DNA from: Helicostylum pulchrum
Taxonomy: Eukaryota > Mucoromycota > Mucoromycetes > Mucorales > Mucoraceae
NCBI GenBank assembly: GCA_025677825.1
Contig: JAIXMO010000001.1
Location: 248,001-312,000, forward strand
Direction of reading: 5' to 3'
DNA: 64,000 nucleotides
The notes beneath the pieces were generated by a model. That model was not told where the DNA came from. It did no database searches and saw only the letters and a program-made list of their open reading frames with translations. Numbering within the stretch: position 1 is the stretch's first letter; every line of letters begins with the position of its first letter. Below, in pieces: positions 22,711 through 32,798 of the stretch. The position numbers and the translations under genes are program-made.

Positions 22711-23259
22711 ATGGCTTTTGCAGCGACTCAAACTGGTCCTCGTCCTGTTTTACTTCAGATTGAGGACCAATTTAACAAACGTATTGATGACGATGTAGGT
22801 AAACTTGTTGATTGTTTTTCCGATATTGTAAAAGTTGGAGAAGTAAGTGTATATAAAAAAAGTCTTGGTCGTGTTTATTTACTCTCTTGTCTTAGAATAA
22901 AGATAAAGATAAGTTTAAAGTTGCTCAAGAAGGATACCAAATAGAAAGTCAAGCTGCCCAAATTGTAATGTAGGCATTAAGCACCAAAATAAATAGATAA
23001 AACTGATACCTCTTTTTATATATAGGTTCGATCGTGTGAATCGTTATTATCACTGATTGGCGAATTAAAACAGAACTTGCTACTCAATGACACAAAGACT
23101 TTATCTAAATTACGAAAGACACAATCAGTAAAGTTAGAAAAAGATACTTTAGCTATCAAAGACCAAATGGCCACTATGAAAGAAGAATTAGCAGAAACAG
23201 TTTATGATTTAGAGAGTGTCAGTTATAGATCTTTGACAGATCCATATGACCAGAAATAA
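22711..23259 (+). CDS. MED22: Mediator complex subunit 22
   Basis: Head-module subunit of Mediator (Surf5/Srb6 family), bridging activators to RNA polymerase II in the nucleus. Exons 22711-22842, 22896-22964 and 23026-23259 join in phase to 144 aa, the normal size. Matching features are LLQIEDQFNKRIDDDVGKLV, VDCFSDIVKVGE, QIESQAAQIVRSCESLLSLI and LKQNLLLNDTKTLSKL, followed by a helical segment ending in DLESVSYRSL, which is the MED22 pattern of two long helices. An upstream in-frame ATG at 22651 would add a hydrophobic leader (TSLFFLVIIMAFA), but the ATG at 22711 fits the family. Convergent with the ABC transporter gene, 113 bp between stops. Confidence 0.85.
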
Positions 23260-23372
23260 AGGAAGAGCAATGTTATTGTTTAATGTATGAATTCTATTAT
23301 TATTTTTAGAAAAGAATTGGGATAATATTACAGAGGAAGAAGAGGGGGGGATATGAAAGAAAGAGTTTTTTT

Positions 23373-25488
23373 TTACAAGGCTTGTTCGTCTTTTTGATCA
23401 CCAAGAGATTGTAATTCAACTAATTTACGGAAAGCGCCGTTTTCACGATTTAATAATTCATTATAGGTACCTAATTCAGCAACGCCACCGTCTCCCAAGC
23501 AGGCAACTAAATCAGCAGATCGAATAGTAGAAAGACGATGAGCAATAGTGAATACTGTGCGACCATGCATTAAACTGTTTAAAGCATCTTGCACCAAAAC
23601 TTCTGACTCTGAATCAAGTGCACTGGTAGCTTCATCCAATATTAAAATCTTGGGATCCTTTAATAAAGCTCTAGCAATTGCGATTCTTTGCTTTTGTCCA
23701 CCACTTAAGCTTATACCACGTTCTCCAACAAGTGTTTCATACTTGTCTGCAAAAGAGTTTATAAAATTAGCACAGTTAGCTTTAACTGCTGCTGCTTGAA
23801 TATCTTCCAATGTTGCATTTTCACGACCATACGCAATATTTTCAGCAATGCTACCAGCAAATAAAGTAGGCTCTTGTGAAACAACACCTACTTGTTCACG
23901 CCACCAATGTAAATTGATATCTTTAATATTAGTATCATCGATATAGATCTCACCACTGGATGGATCATAATATCGAAGTAAAAGGGATCCAATAGTAGAT
24001 TTTCCCGAACCAGAAGGACCAACAACAGCAATAACAGTTCCTGGGTTAACAGTTAAAGAAAAGTTCTTGAATACATTGGAGTGTGGACGAGTAGGATAAG
24101 CAAAATTAATATTATCAAATTGAATCTTTCCCTTCATAGCAGTTAAAGCAGTTCCGCTGTTTAATTCAATAGGACTCTTACGTTGTAATAAGTCAAAAAT
24201 ACGATCAGAAGCACCAACACCCTTCATAATTTCAGAATAGAATGAAGTCATACCACCTAAAGCAGTACCAACATAAGCAGTATAAAGCATAAATGATGTC
24301 AATTCGCCAATCGTAATTGCGTTTTCCATCACCATTTGTCCACCACTCCATAATACTGCCAATACTGCTAAATTACCAGATAATCCTGCACCACCAAAGA
24401 ATGCACCACTGGCAATAGCTTCCTTTTTAGCTAACCCAAATACCTCTTGCACGCGAAGACCGTATCTTTTTTCTTCGCTCTTTTCTTTTGCAAAAGCTTG
24501 AACGGTACGAATACTACTAATACGTTCCTCAGCTACCTTTGTAATCTCACTCAATGCATTTTGTGTCTTTCTAGATAAAGTCTTTACATAACGACCATAT
24601 ACAATACCAAATACTGCTACAGGAGGTACAACTAGCATCATAATACCTGTCAATTGAGGACTAATAAAAAACATCATAGAAGAACCAACAGATGCAGTAG
24701 CCAATGCTCTAGAAAGAAAGAAAAAAATTAGCTTTTTACGTACCCTTTTTTCGCTGTATTATGTATTACCTTAATCCGTCACTGACATTATTTGTTAAAC
24801 TCTTTCCAACAATCGCAGTATCAGTAGATAATCTCGAAATCAATTCACCAGTTCTGTTTCGATCGAAAAAGGCCATATCCTGTCGAAGGATAGATTTGTA
24901 AAGATCGTTACGTAATCTTTGAATGATTCTTTCACCGGAAGTTCTGAACAGTAGTACACGACCTGCGTTTGCTGCTGCACCTAATACAAATACCATTGAA
25001 AGTGCGCCTGCAAATTCGGGTAATGTCAAACCGAGATAACTATCCATTGTTGGAAGGGTAACAATATCAATAATTTTACCCATAGAAAAAGGTACAGACT
25101 TTTTATAAGCGTAATTAATTTTCAGCGTCTTATCTCTTCTTCTTTCCTTTTTTTAAACTTACCATAGTGATAGCGGAGGAGATAACCAATAAACCAGTGG
25201 CAGCTATAAAAAAAATTAGTCATCGCCTTTTGTTTTCTTTTTCGTTTATTTACCTGTTAATGTCTTTGCTTCTGGTTTAGTTAATTGAAATAATCGTTTA
25301 ATATCACCCGCATCCGATCGCTTTGTCTTTGTACTGGCTTGCTCATTTATCTTTTGAAAGATACGTCGACTGGTTGAAAACGATTGGCTTGGCTTAAGTA
25401 AAATAGATCTAGAAGGTAAAAGAATATTTGCACATTGTCGTTTATACAAGGGAGAAAGCCTCAAATTGGTAGAGACACACCTAAACAT
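23373..25488 (-). CDS. MDL1: Mitochondrial ABC half-transporter (MDL1/ABCB10 type)
   Basis: Inner-membrane ABC exporter; Mdl1 is linked to export of peptides from the matrix. Exons 25488-25254, 25203-25163, 25098-24770 and 24708-23373 give 646 aa in phase. The N terminus is rich in Ser, Arg and Lys without acidic residues ([20 protein letters not shown]), a plausible mitochondrial presequence. The membrane domain includes [20 protein letters not shown] and [14 protein letters not shown]. The single nucleotide-binding domain shows Walker [19 protein letters not shown] (about residue 435), [15 protein letters not shown] (about 535), Walker [17 protein letters not shown] (about 558) and the switch [15 protein letters not shown]2 is the alternative assignment; fungi carry both and I cannot separate them by eye. 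Confidence 0.9.
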
Positions 25489-26234
25489 GGTTTAAGAAAT
25501 AAATAAATAAAAGAAGAGCGAAAAAAAAACAGTGTTGTCCAGTTTATCGTCTTTAAATCTCCTTTCCCCCTGTGGGTGGGGCCTTTCGGAAAACTAGAGG
25601 CGGTTTTTTAAAAACAGTTTCAAAGGGTAAACTGTATCTCGCTTACTTTGTGCTTCATGTTTTTTATGAGTCATAACGGCCGTAAGTTGATTTTGCGTAC
25701 GTGAAAGCTTAAATTGTGTTTTAGAGGGAAAGAGGGATCAATTCTTTGTTCGAATATATATCTTTTTTTTTTTTGTCCTTTGCTGTCAAAAAAAAAAACT
25801 CTTGTAGCAGCCAATCGTAATTGACTTTTATTGCAAGTACGACAAGATGTATTGCTTTTATAGCGAAGTTTATTGTAATGTGTGGGACAAGAATATACTA
25901 CATATCCAAGTAAATAAATTATTTTTTAAAATATTACAGCCTAATAGCTGTATTCTACTTGATATATTTTGTGATTCTTCTTGAAATTCGCTTTTTTTAA
26001 AAAAAAAGAAAGAAAGACCAAAAGACTTGATCTTTTTCTATAATGATTAAAGAAAAATAAAATAAAAGAACAAAGCTGTCAACTTCAAGTAAACGTTGAA
26101 TGTGCAAAATTATCAGGAAGTTTTATTTCAACCTAGTATTAGTAGTTTTGACCAAGCTAGTTTAGTCGAAACAGTGAATGATGTTGTGTATCACGGTTCG
26201 GCAAGCGATAACTCGCTAGGATTATTTTACGGTA
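25489..26234. other. Upstream flank of the ABC transporter gene
   Basis: AT-rich promoter-like DNA followed by non-coding sequence that may include the unrecognisable C-terminal part of the adjacent minus-strand nuclease relic. No supportable gene. Confidence 0.4.
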
Positions 26235-26960
26235 TTATTGAACAAGTATTATGTTGATCTTTTTTTTCTTCAGCATCTTGTCTTTCGCGCCTTCTTCAGG
26301 GCAGTCTTTTAGACGGACGCTATCTTGGCTGTATAAACAAATAATCGAAATAAAATTCAAATAAGCAGCCAATTCTCTGTTATAAAGGCGATATGGAAAA
26401 TAGCTTCTTGACAATTTTGATTATTACATCTATTGCAAAGATCAGCCAGTCGATCTTCAACAGCTGCCCTATTTCTGAGAAACTTTTCAGACTCGCTTCT
26501 GCCTAATGACTTGGAATTCAATAAAGTTCGTTCGGCATTAAAGTTATGTTGAGGCTTGGTATTTCGTAAAATATCCTTATATTTCTTCCATTTATTGACG
26601 TTTGCTTTGCATTGATTTTGTATATCGAAAGGAGATTGGGCTTTGGCGTATGTATCTCTCATGAACAAAATATAACAAGTCTCCTCTACCTGGATCTATA
26701 ACGACATATCGCCCTTTTATTTTTTCTGTTCGAAAGATGTACGTTTGCTAACGTTCTACTGCTGGAGTACAACTTGAAGTGTATACCGTTCGGGCATCCA
26801 AATGCTTCTTGATAATTGACACACCTCCTATACTATCAGTTTGGATTTATCCTCTAAATTGGAGAGCATTTCTTTCTTGAGCCTTAATAGGCTCAGGATC
26901 CAAATTATCTACAGTTCTCCAAAACGTGAGTTTGTCATGTGAATAGTAGTCCAAGAGAAC
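26235..26960 (-). pseudogene. Second decayed Fanzor-type nuclease gene
   Basis: One minus-strand frame (26960-26592, 123 codons) reads HDKLTFWRTVDNLDPEPIKA, stop 26849-26847, IQTDSIGGVSIIKKHLD, stop 26750-26748, then GRYVVIDPGRGDLLYFVHER and PISFRYTKS before a final stop. Two other frames take over downstream: KKYKDILRNTKPQHNFNAER with EDRLADLCNRCNNQNCQEAI (to 26357), then FPYRLYNRELAAYL. The order K/Q-T-D-x-G-V-S, then D-P-G-x-x-D-L, then F-R-Y-T, followed by K-K-Y-x-D-I, is the arrangement of fungal Fanzor proteins around RuvC-I (family knowledge). At least two stops and two frameshifts make it dead. The zinc ribbon and RuvC-III are not visible. It is a different lineage from the relic at 1530-2863, as the two share little sequence. 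Confidence 0.62.
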
Positions 26961-29525
26961 CTATAGCATTTTGACACAAGATTTTGGGATATATAGTTAT
27001 GTAGGAAGGATTCAGGATACGCGCGGAGGAAATAATTTGAAAACCAGCAAAAGAAAGCTTTCAAATAATTCTTTGGATTATGAGAGGGGATTGAAGAGGA
27101 TCCTATGCAAATTTTCTGTCAAATTTTAAAAGACGTATTATGTGAATGTTAATAATTGCTTTTATTATCAAAGAATTCCCGCCCGAACATTATTATTTTT
27201 GTTGCGCTAAATATTATAACACCTTCAGCTTACCAGCCACAGTTTATTCAGGCCTATTACATAACGGCAAAGAGAAAATGTGAAATCAGTAAAAGCTTCA
27301 TGTGATTACATATCTAGAGACAAAAACCTGATTTCTTATAACTGTATACATTACATGATATATTTCGTTATTCCTACATAAACGAATAATTGAGGTGTGT
27401 AAAGTAAAAATCAAACTAATGTCCTTTTATAAATAAAGACAAATGTTATACTGTATTAAAATTGAAATTCAAATAGTATATAAAAAAATAGTTACTCAAT
27501 CAGATTCAAACTTATTGTATTCTTGTTCGATCTAATCTTAGACCCATATGTCATCAAAGTCAGGTATCTGCTCGCGCCTTATTGATTAAAGATATGCCTA
27601 ATTCAGTTACTTCATCTGATCAAGATAACCTAAATGATCTGCTGATATTAATTTTATCACTGTTTCGACAGTGGTTTTATGTTTAAGAAATTCCCGGACT
27701 CTTATTTATCGGTTATCTGAAGGAATAGTTGATTTAACTACTGTCAAAGCTTAAAATAAAAGCTTCGTAATTCAAAGCTAAACAGGGTATATAATTATCC
27801 TAGAGAATTACCTTATATTCTGTAAATTGCTTTACATCTAATTGTTTTATGAAATATTACCAATTTTGCTTTTTTTTTATATTTGAAAAAAAAGGAAATT
27901 ACTTGTGTTATCATTAAGTGTTTTTTTAAGTGTCGCACTTTAAAAAACAGTGTCATATGTTTTTAGAAAAGAATGTCGCACAATTCAGGAAAATAGTGTC
28001 GCGACATCATTTTGGCAAAAGGTGTATATTAAATATTTCTAATATGGGTTCCACTTAAATATCGTGGTATTTTACTCCATTTACTCGTGAGCTCTCGTGA
28101 CCGAATTCTTCTAATCTATTATGCCACCGAGAACTATATTATGATAGTTAAACTACACTGACAATCCTGCGGATCATGAATGTCATTGTTATGCAGAATT
28201 TATACTCACTATTAAAATAAAATAAAATTCAATCTCGTAATTGTCATACAAAGAAAGAAGAGCGGAATCGTAAATTGCTCTAATAAGAAAAACTATTTCT
28301 TTTTTATGGAAACCAAAAACTCTATTTTTCTGTATTAAATTATATCTATATTTTTTTTTTCTTAGATTTTAACGAAGAAAAATAAAAAATGGTTTATGGA
28401 ATTGAGCTGTTCATTCCAAAAGGTCCAAAAGCTTTTTCCGGTTAGGTTAAACGTCCGACATGTCCATCAGTAACTAAATGTTGTAGAAGAGTCAAAACAA
28501 CTATAAAAGTTTGTTTGGTTCTACAAGAAAATAGAAGAGCGGGATGCAGGGTTGCTCTAATATATTTTAGATTGATTTAGTTTGTAAACTGGCTGAAGAT
28601 ATAAAAGAAAATGTGAATTGCTACTTGCCTGTATATGGTAAAATTGAGCTAAGATGGGCCTCGCGATAGAAAACGGTACCTACTTAAATTGGATAAAGAT
28701 ATATATTTGAGTGTGAGTACTTTGTAATAATCACATAATATCCTATATATAAAATGAAAGTAATCACTCAACATGAAATAAACAAAAAAGTTTTCTCTTT
28801 TACCTTTTTAATTTTATCCCATCTTAATATGTGAATATCTACTTTAGATGGATAAATATAAAACCCATGGCTTCCTTTTGATTTGATCGGAACCTATATT
28901 ATAGTTTGGAACAATTAAAATATTCTGTTTATAGACTTGATATATCGCTGGAAGTAAGAGTACAAGAGCAGGAATGATATGGTTTGTGTTACAATTGAAA
29001 TAATAAACATAGTCCATACGTCACTTTCGTATCTTAATCTTTCCCAATGTAATTATCTCCAGATGGTACATCAATATATTCTTTAAATGCAGGTAATTGT
29101 AGGTATAAATATCTCCCAGGAATAAGATAAATCATGTCTCTTTTTTCTTTACTGTCATTTCAATTAAAGTCAGACATTTTGTTGAAGCTAAAAATATAAA
29201 CATTGTAAGAAATTGTTATCAGTAAAATTACAGTAACACGGTACGGTTTAATCTTTTAACCCCACTAAAATGAGGACCCAATCAAAAAATATAATTCTAT
29301 GCGGGGGATGTTGGGATTTAATGAGCTAAATTCAGGGTAATCCCGTGTCTGTTACACTCTCTACTTCTTGGTTGGTCTTAAAAACGTATATATTTAAGAG
29401 AATTCTATTCCTTTTGAAATGCTTTCTTCCAAGTTTTCTTTAAGCCTATCATTTTTTTTCTAAACAAAAGGTATAATAATAAAAAAACTGCATGCATAAT
29501 TTTATTTAATTAAATATCATTTCAG
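26961..29525. other. Gene-free AT-rich stretch upstream of IDH1
   Basis: 2.5 kb without a supportable ORF. It holds an iterated TGTCGCAC-like motif at 27928-28005. A probable upstream exon of IDH1 begins at ATG 29420 (see IDH1). The rest looks like unconstrained intergenic sequence or very old transposon debris. Confidence 0.4.
27928..28005 (+). repeat. Iterated TGTCGCAC-like motif
   Basis: Four related octamers (GTGTCGCAC, GTGTCATAT, ATGTCGCAC, GTGTCGCGAC) occur at 20-23 bp spacing, about two helical turns. Regular spacing suggests a protein-binding array, such as subterminal transposase sites or an operator. No protein partner is identifiable. Confidence 0.4.
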
Positions 29526-30934
29526 ATGCCCGCTATTTCTTTCGCCTCACCCACCAATATTCCTGCTCCTTCTCCTATGGAATACCGTCCTGTAAAACAT
29601 TTCAATTCGAAAATACTATCAACCCTCTTTATTAACAATTTACTATTTTAGACTTTTCCTAAAATGTATGGAGGTAGATACACAGTAACTCTTATTCCTG
29701 GGGATGGCACCGGTCCTGAGATCGCAGCTGTTCTTAAGGATGTTTTCATTGCAGCCAATGTTCCTGTCGAATTTGAACAATATGACGTTACTGGTATTAA
29801 CACAAAAGATGACGCTCTTTATTTAGAAGCTCTTGAGTCACTTCGCCGTAACAAAGTCGGTATTAAAGGTACTATTTATGCCCCAACTTCTAGCTTAGAT
29901 CATGAGTCTTTCAATATCAGTTTTCTTAAGGATATGGATATGTACGCTTCGCTATCTCTCTGTAAAAGTATTCCTGGTGTAAAAACTCGTTTAAATGGTA
30001 TTGACTTTGCCATTATTCGTGAAAATACTGAAGGTGAATATTCTGGCTTGGAACATGAGGTAAGAAGAAAATAATATCATGTGTCACATTACCCCACATT
30101 TTTTTTATACGGCCAATTAATATCATCTCATAGCCTGTGCCCGGTGTCGTTGAATCTCTCAAGATTATCACCCGTACCAAAACTGAGCGTATCGCTCGTT
30201 TTGCTTTTGACTTTGCTGTCAAGAATAACCGTAAGAAGGTTACTATTATCCATAAGGCCAATATTATGTAAGTGTCCAATTATCCGGTTTTCTACAATTG
30301 ATGGTGTATTAACCAAAAAAATGTTACTAAAATAGGAAATTAACTGATGGTCTCTTTTTACGTACTTGTCGCGAAGTCGCTAAAGAATACGTTCACCATA
30401 ACCTTGAAGTAAATGATATGATTGTAGATAATACCGCTATGCAACTTGTTTCCCGTCCTCAACAATTTGATGTTATGGTTATGCCTAATTTATACGGTAA
30501 CATTGTTTCCAACGTGGTAAGTGCCAGACCCTTTTTTGTATATGTTTATATGTTAATTTATCTCGGTTTATTTAGGGCGCAGGTTTAATTGGTGGTCCAG
30601 GTCTAATCCCTGGTTGTAACATTGGCCGTGAATACGCTATTTTCGAACCTGTAAGTATTTCTTAGCTTGAATAAATGTTCTTACTTATTTACGCTGTATT
30701 CTATAGGGATGTCGTCATGTTGGTCTCGAATTCCAAGATCAAAACTCTGCTAACCCCACAGCATTATTACTCTCAGCGACCATGATGTTAAGGCACTTAA
30801 ACTTAAATGAATATGCCGATAGAATTTCAACTGCTATCTATAGTACTATCAAGATGGGCAAATTCACAACTGTTGATATTGGGGGTACCTGCACCACCAA
30901 GGAATTCGCTGAAGCTATTATCCAATCTTTGTAA
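29526..30934 (+). CDS. IDH1: NAD-dependent isocitrate dehydrogenase subunit 1
   Basis: Mitochondrial TCA-cycle enzyme converting isocitrate to 2-oxoglutarate with NAD+; Idh1 is the AMP-responsive regulatory subunit of the hetero-octamer. Exons 29526-29591, 29652-30059, 30134-30267, 30336-30516, 30576-30650 and 30707-30934 give 363 aa. Key stretches are [85 protein letters not shown] and [20 protein letters not shown], which is Idh1-like rather than Idh2-like. The ATG at 29526 follows a perfect TTTCAG acceptor, so an upstream exon is expected. ATG 29420 opens MLSSKFSLSLSFF, an ideal presequence start, but a T8 run shifts its frame before the donor at 29470; one T fewer would fuse it in frame. 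Confidence 0.93.
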
Positions 30935-31207
30935 AAAAAAACACAGCCTCTCTCGGTTTCCCATATAACAAAATACATTATATAAATTACATACTATTTC
31001 CATCTTTCACACATTTTTTTTTTTGAAAAAATAAATAAAAAAATTAAACCTTCTTTTGTTTAGCCATATATTTATTTTGAGTATGAAGAGAATAGGTATT
31101 CTCACAGTAAAGAGGTCGACCACCTAATACCATTAAAATATGGATTTTTTTTTATACTGAAACAAGTTTTTACTTATTTACATTAATTACAACCACGGAT
31201 AGGCCGT

Positions 31208-31975
31208 TTAGTTCAATCCTTGTATCTTCAAAAAGGACTTTACTTCGTCATCTAACTCCAATAATTGCTTTCTTACAGGCTCCGGGCACATAACATTATA
31301 GCTTCTAAGTTTCTTATTTAAGCGAGTGACTTCCTGATGGAAAAACGATTTTTCTAGAGACTCAAATCTCTTTAACAATTCATTTTTATCTATACTGCTT
31401 TTATTTCTTCTAGCATCGTTAATACATTTTTGGATAGCAGACTTCATTTGTATTTTGAATGTAGAAATTTCAGTATTGACTTCTTGCTGTTTCATAACCC
31501 AAGGAGGAGCGGCACCGTTTCTTTGGATTATTTTGTTCAAGTAATATTCAGTTGTATCGATATAAGGGTTATTCATTAAAGGATCTTGAACAAAAGGCTT
31601 TCCACGTCCCGGCAAATCTTCAAATTCACCTCTGGCTCTAGCCGATCGAATAATTTCATCTGATAGTAATCCCATATCATTAATGCTTCGAGGCACTTGT
31701 TCTAAATCCCAATTATCCCAATCAATATCTTTCTTTGTTACTGATTTTATTACATTATCGCCTAAAAGGGTTTTTTCTTCGTCAACAGAAGTTGCTTTAT
31801 TTTTTTCAGGAGAACGATTAGATACAGAATTTACTACATTCACACTATAATGACGCTTGAGAGACATTATAGTAGCAGGAAGACGAGAAAGTACGACCTT
31901 AGGGGCTAATTGAGTGATTAATGATAAATGGGTAGCACAGTAAGTAGCAAGCATAATTATAGACGAACTAAACAT
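31208..31975 (-). CDS. DUF1992 / DnaJ homologue subfamily C member 28-like protein
   Basis: Single-exon ORF of 255 aa from ATG 31975; the open frame extends upstream without an ATG. The first 60 residues are hydrophobic to basic (LATYCATHLSLITQLAPKVV) and could be a mitochondrial targeting region; ATG 31867 (MSLKRHYSVNVV) is another possible start. The conserved domain follows: LLSDEIIRSARARGEFEDLP, GRGKPFVQDP, then MNNPYIDTTEYYLNKIIQRN and GAAPPWVMKQQEVNTEISTF. The motif arrangement R-x-x-G-E-F-D/E-x-L-P-G-x-G-K-P is typical of the DUF1992/DNAJC28 C-terminal domain. There is no J domain, as in most fungal members. Molecular function of the family is unsettled. Convergent with IDH1. Confidence 0.85.
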   Translation of the reverse strand: MFSSSIIMLATYCATHLSLITQLAPKVVLSRLPATIMSLKRHYSVNVVNSVSNRSPEKNKATSVDEEKTLLGDNVIKSVTKKDIDWDNWDLEQVPRSINDMGLLSDEIIRSARARGEFEDLPGRGKPFVQDPLMNNPYIDTTEYYLNKIIQRNGAAPPWVMKQQEVNTEISTFKIQMKSAIQKCINDARRNKSSIDKNELLKRFESLEKSFFHQEVTRLNKKLRSYNVMCPEPVRKQLLELDDEVKSFLKIQGLN

Positions 31976-32393
31976 TAGATGGTGTCGTTTTTTATCTTCT
32001 TTTATATACAATCCTAGGATCTTATCGGCTATAAAATGACACAAACTTGGATCCGATATCTTTCTATCTGAAACATATCTGATTACCTTCTCTTTTTTTT
32101 TTAATGACCTGATCGTGGTTCGCTTTTCGCACTTTAAATTGAAACAAAAAAAGGCTCAGAAAGTAAAATCATATGAAGGGAAGCACTGTAGAAAAGACCC
32201 CTACTATGAATAGATGTATCACGTACCTGTTAAAAATGAACAATAAAATGATTTCATTTGGTTTTTAACTACTTTGCTTTGTTCATTTCAAGACACGCAC
32301 CAATAGAAAGCGTTTAATCCGGTGATTATCACGTGATTCATGCTTACTATTTTTTATTTATTAAACAAAAAACGATTTATAAAAACCATCAAA

Positions 32394-32466
32394 GACTGCG
32401 TAGCACAGCGGTAGTTGCGAAAGATTGCAAATCTTTAGGTCCCGTGTTCGAATCACGGCGTGGTCT
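32394..32466 (+). tRNA. tRNA-Cys (anticodon GCA), intronless
   Basis: A 73-nt cloverleaf folds by eye. The acceptor stem GACTGCG pairs with CGTGGTC (two G-U pairs). The D arm starts GCAC. The anticodon stem AAAGA/TCTTT encloses TTGCAAA with anticodon GCA. The T arm is CCGTG-TTCGAAT-CACGG, and the discriminator base is T as expected for tRNA-Cys. A T-rich run just after 32467 serves as Pol III terminator. Confidence 0.95.
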
Positions 32467-32522
32467 TGATTTTTTTTGATTTTTCTGCTTTGATGTTACA
32501 CAGTGAAGAAGGTGTGTCACAG

Positions 32523-32663
32523 TGTCAGAGTTATTTTAATAGATGAGACTTATAGCAATAGATGTATAGTAGTAAAAAGGTGGTCCTTTATTGAGTTTGT
32601 ATTTTAGGGTAATTTATATCTAATTTAAAGTAGTACACAGCTTATTCAATTTTAGCTGTGACA
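32523..32663 (-). repeat. 3' LTR of the Ty3/gypsy element
   Basis: 141 bp, identical to the other LTR except for one C/T difference near 32585. On the minus strand it contains a TATAAATT box-like sequence and an AATAAA signal, consistent with U3 and R regions. Confidence 0.95.
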
Positions 32664-32761
32664 ATATCCCCTTCCTAAAGTTTTACTAGTCTACAATCAA
32701 GTAGTAGATACAAAAAAAAATACAAAAGATTAGGTTAGAGTAATAATATAATGAAAGATAA

Positions 32762-32793
<32 letters not shown>

Positions 32794-32798
<5 letters not shown>

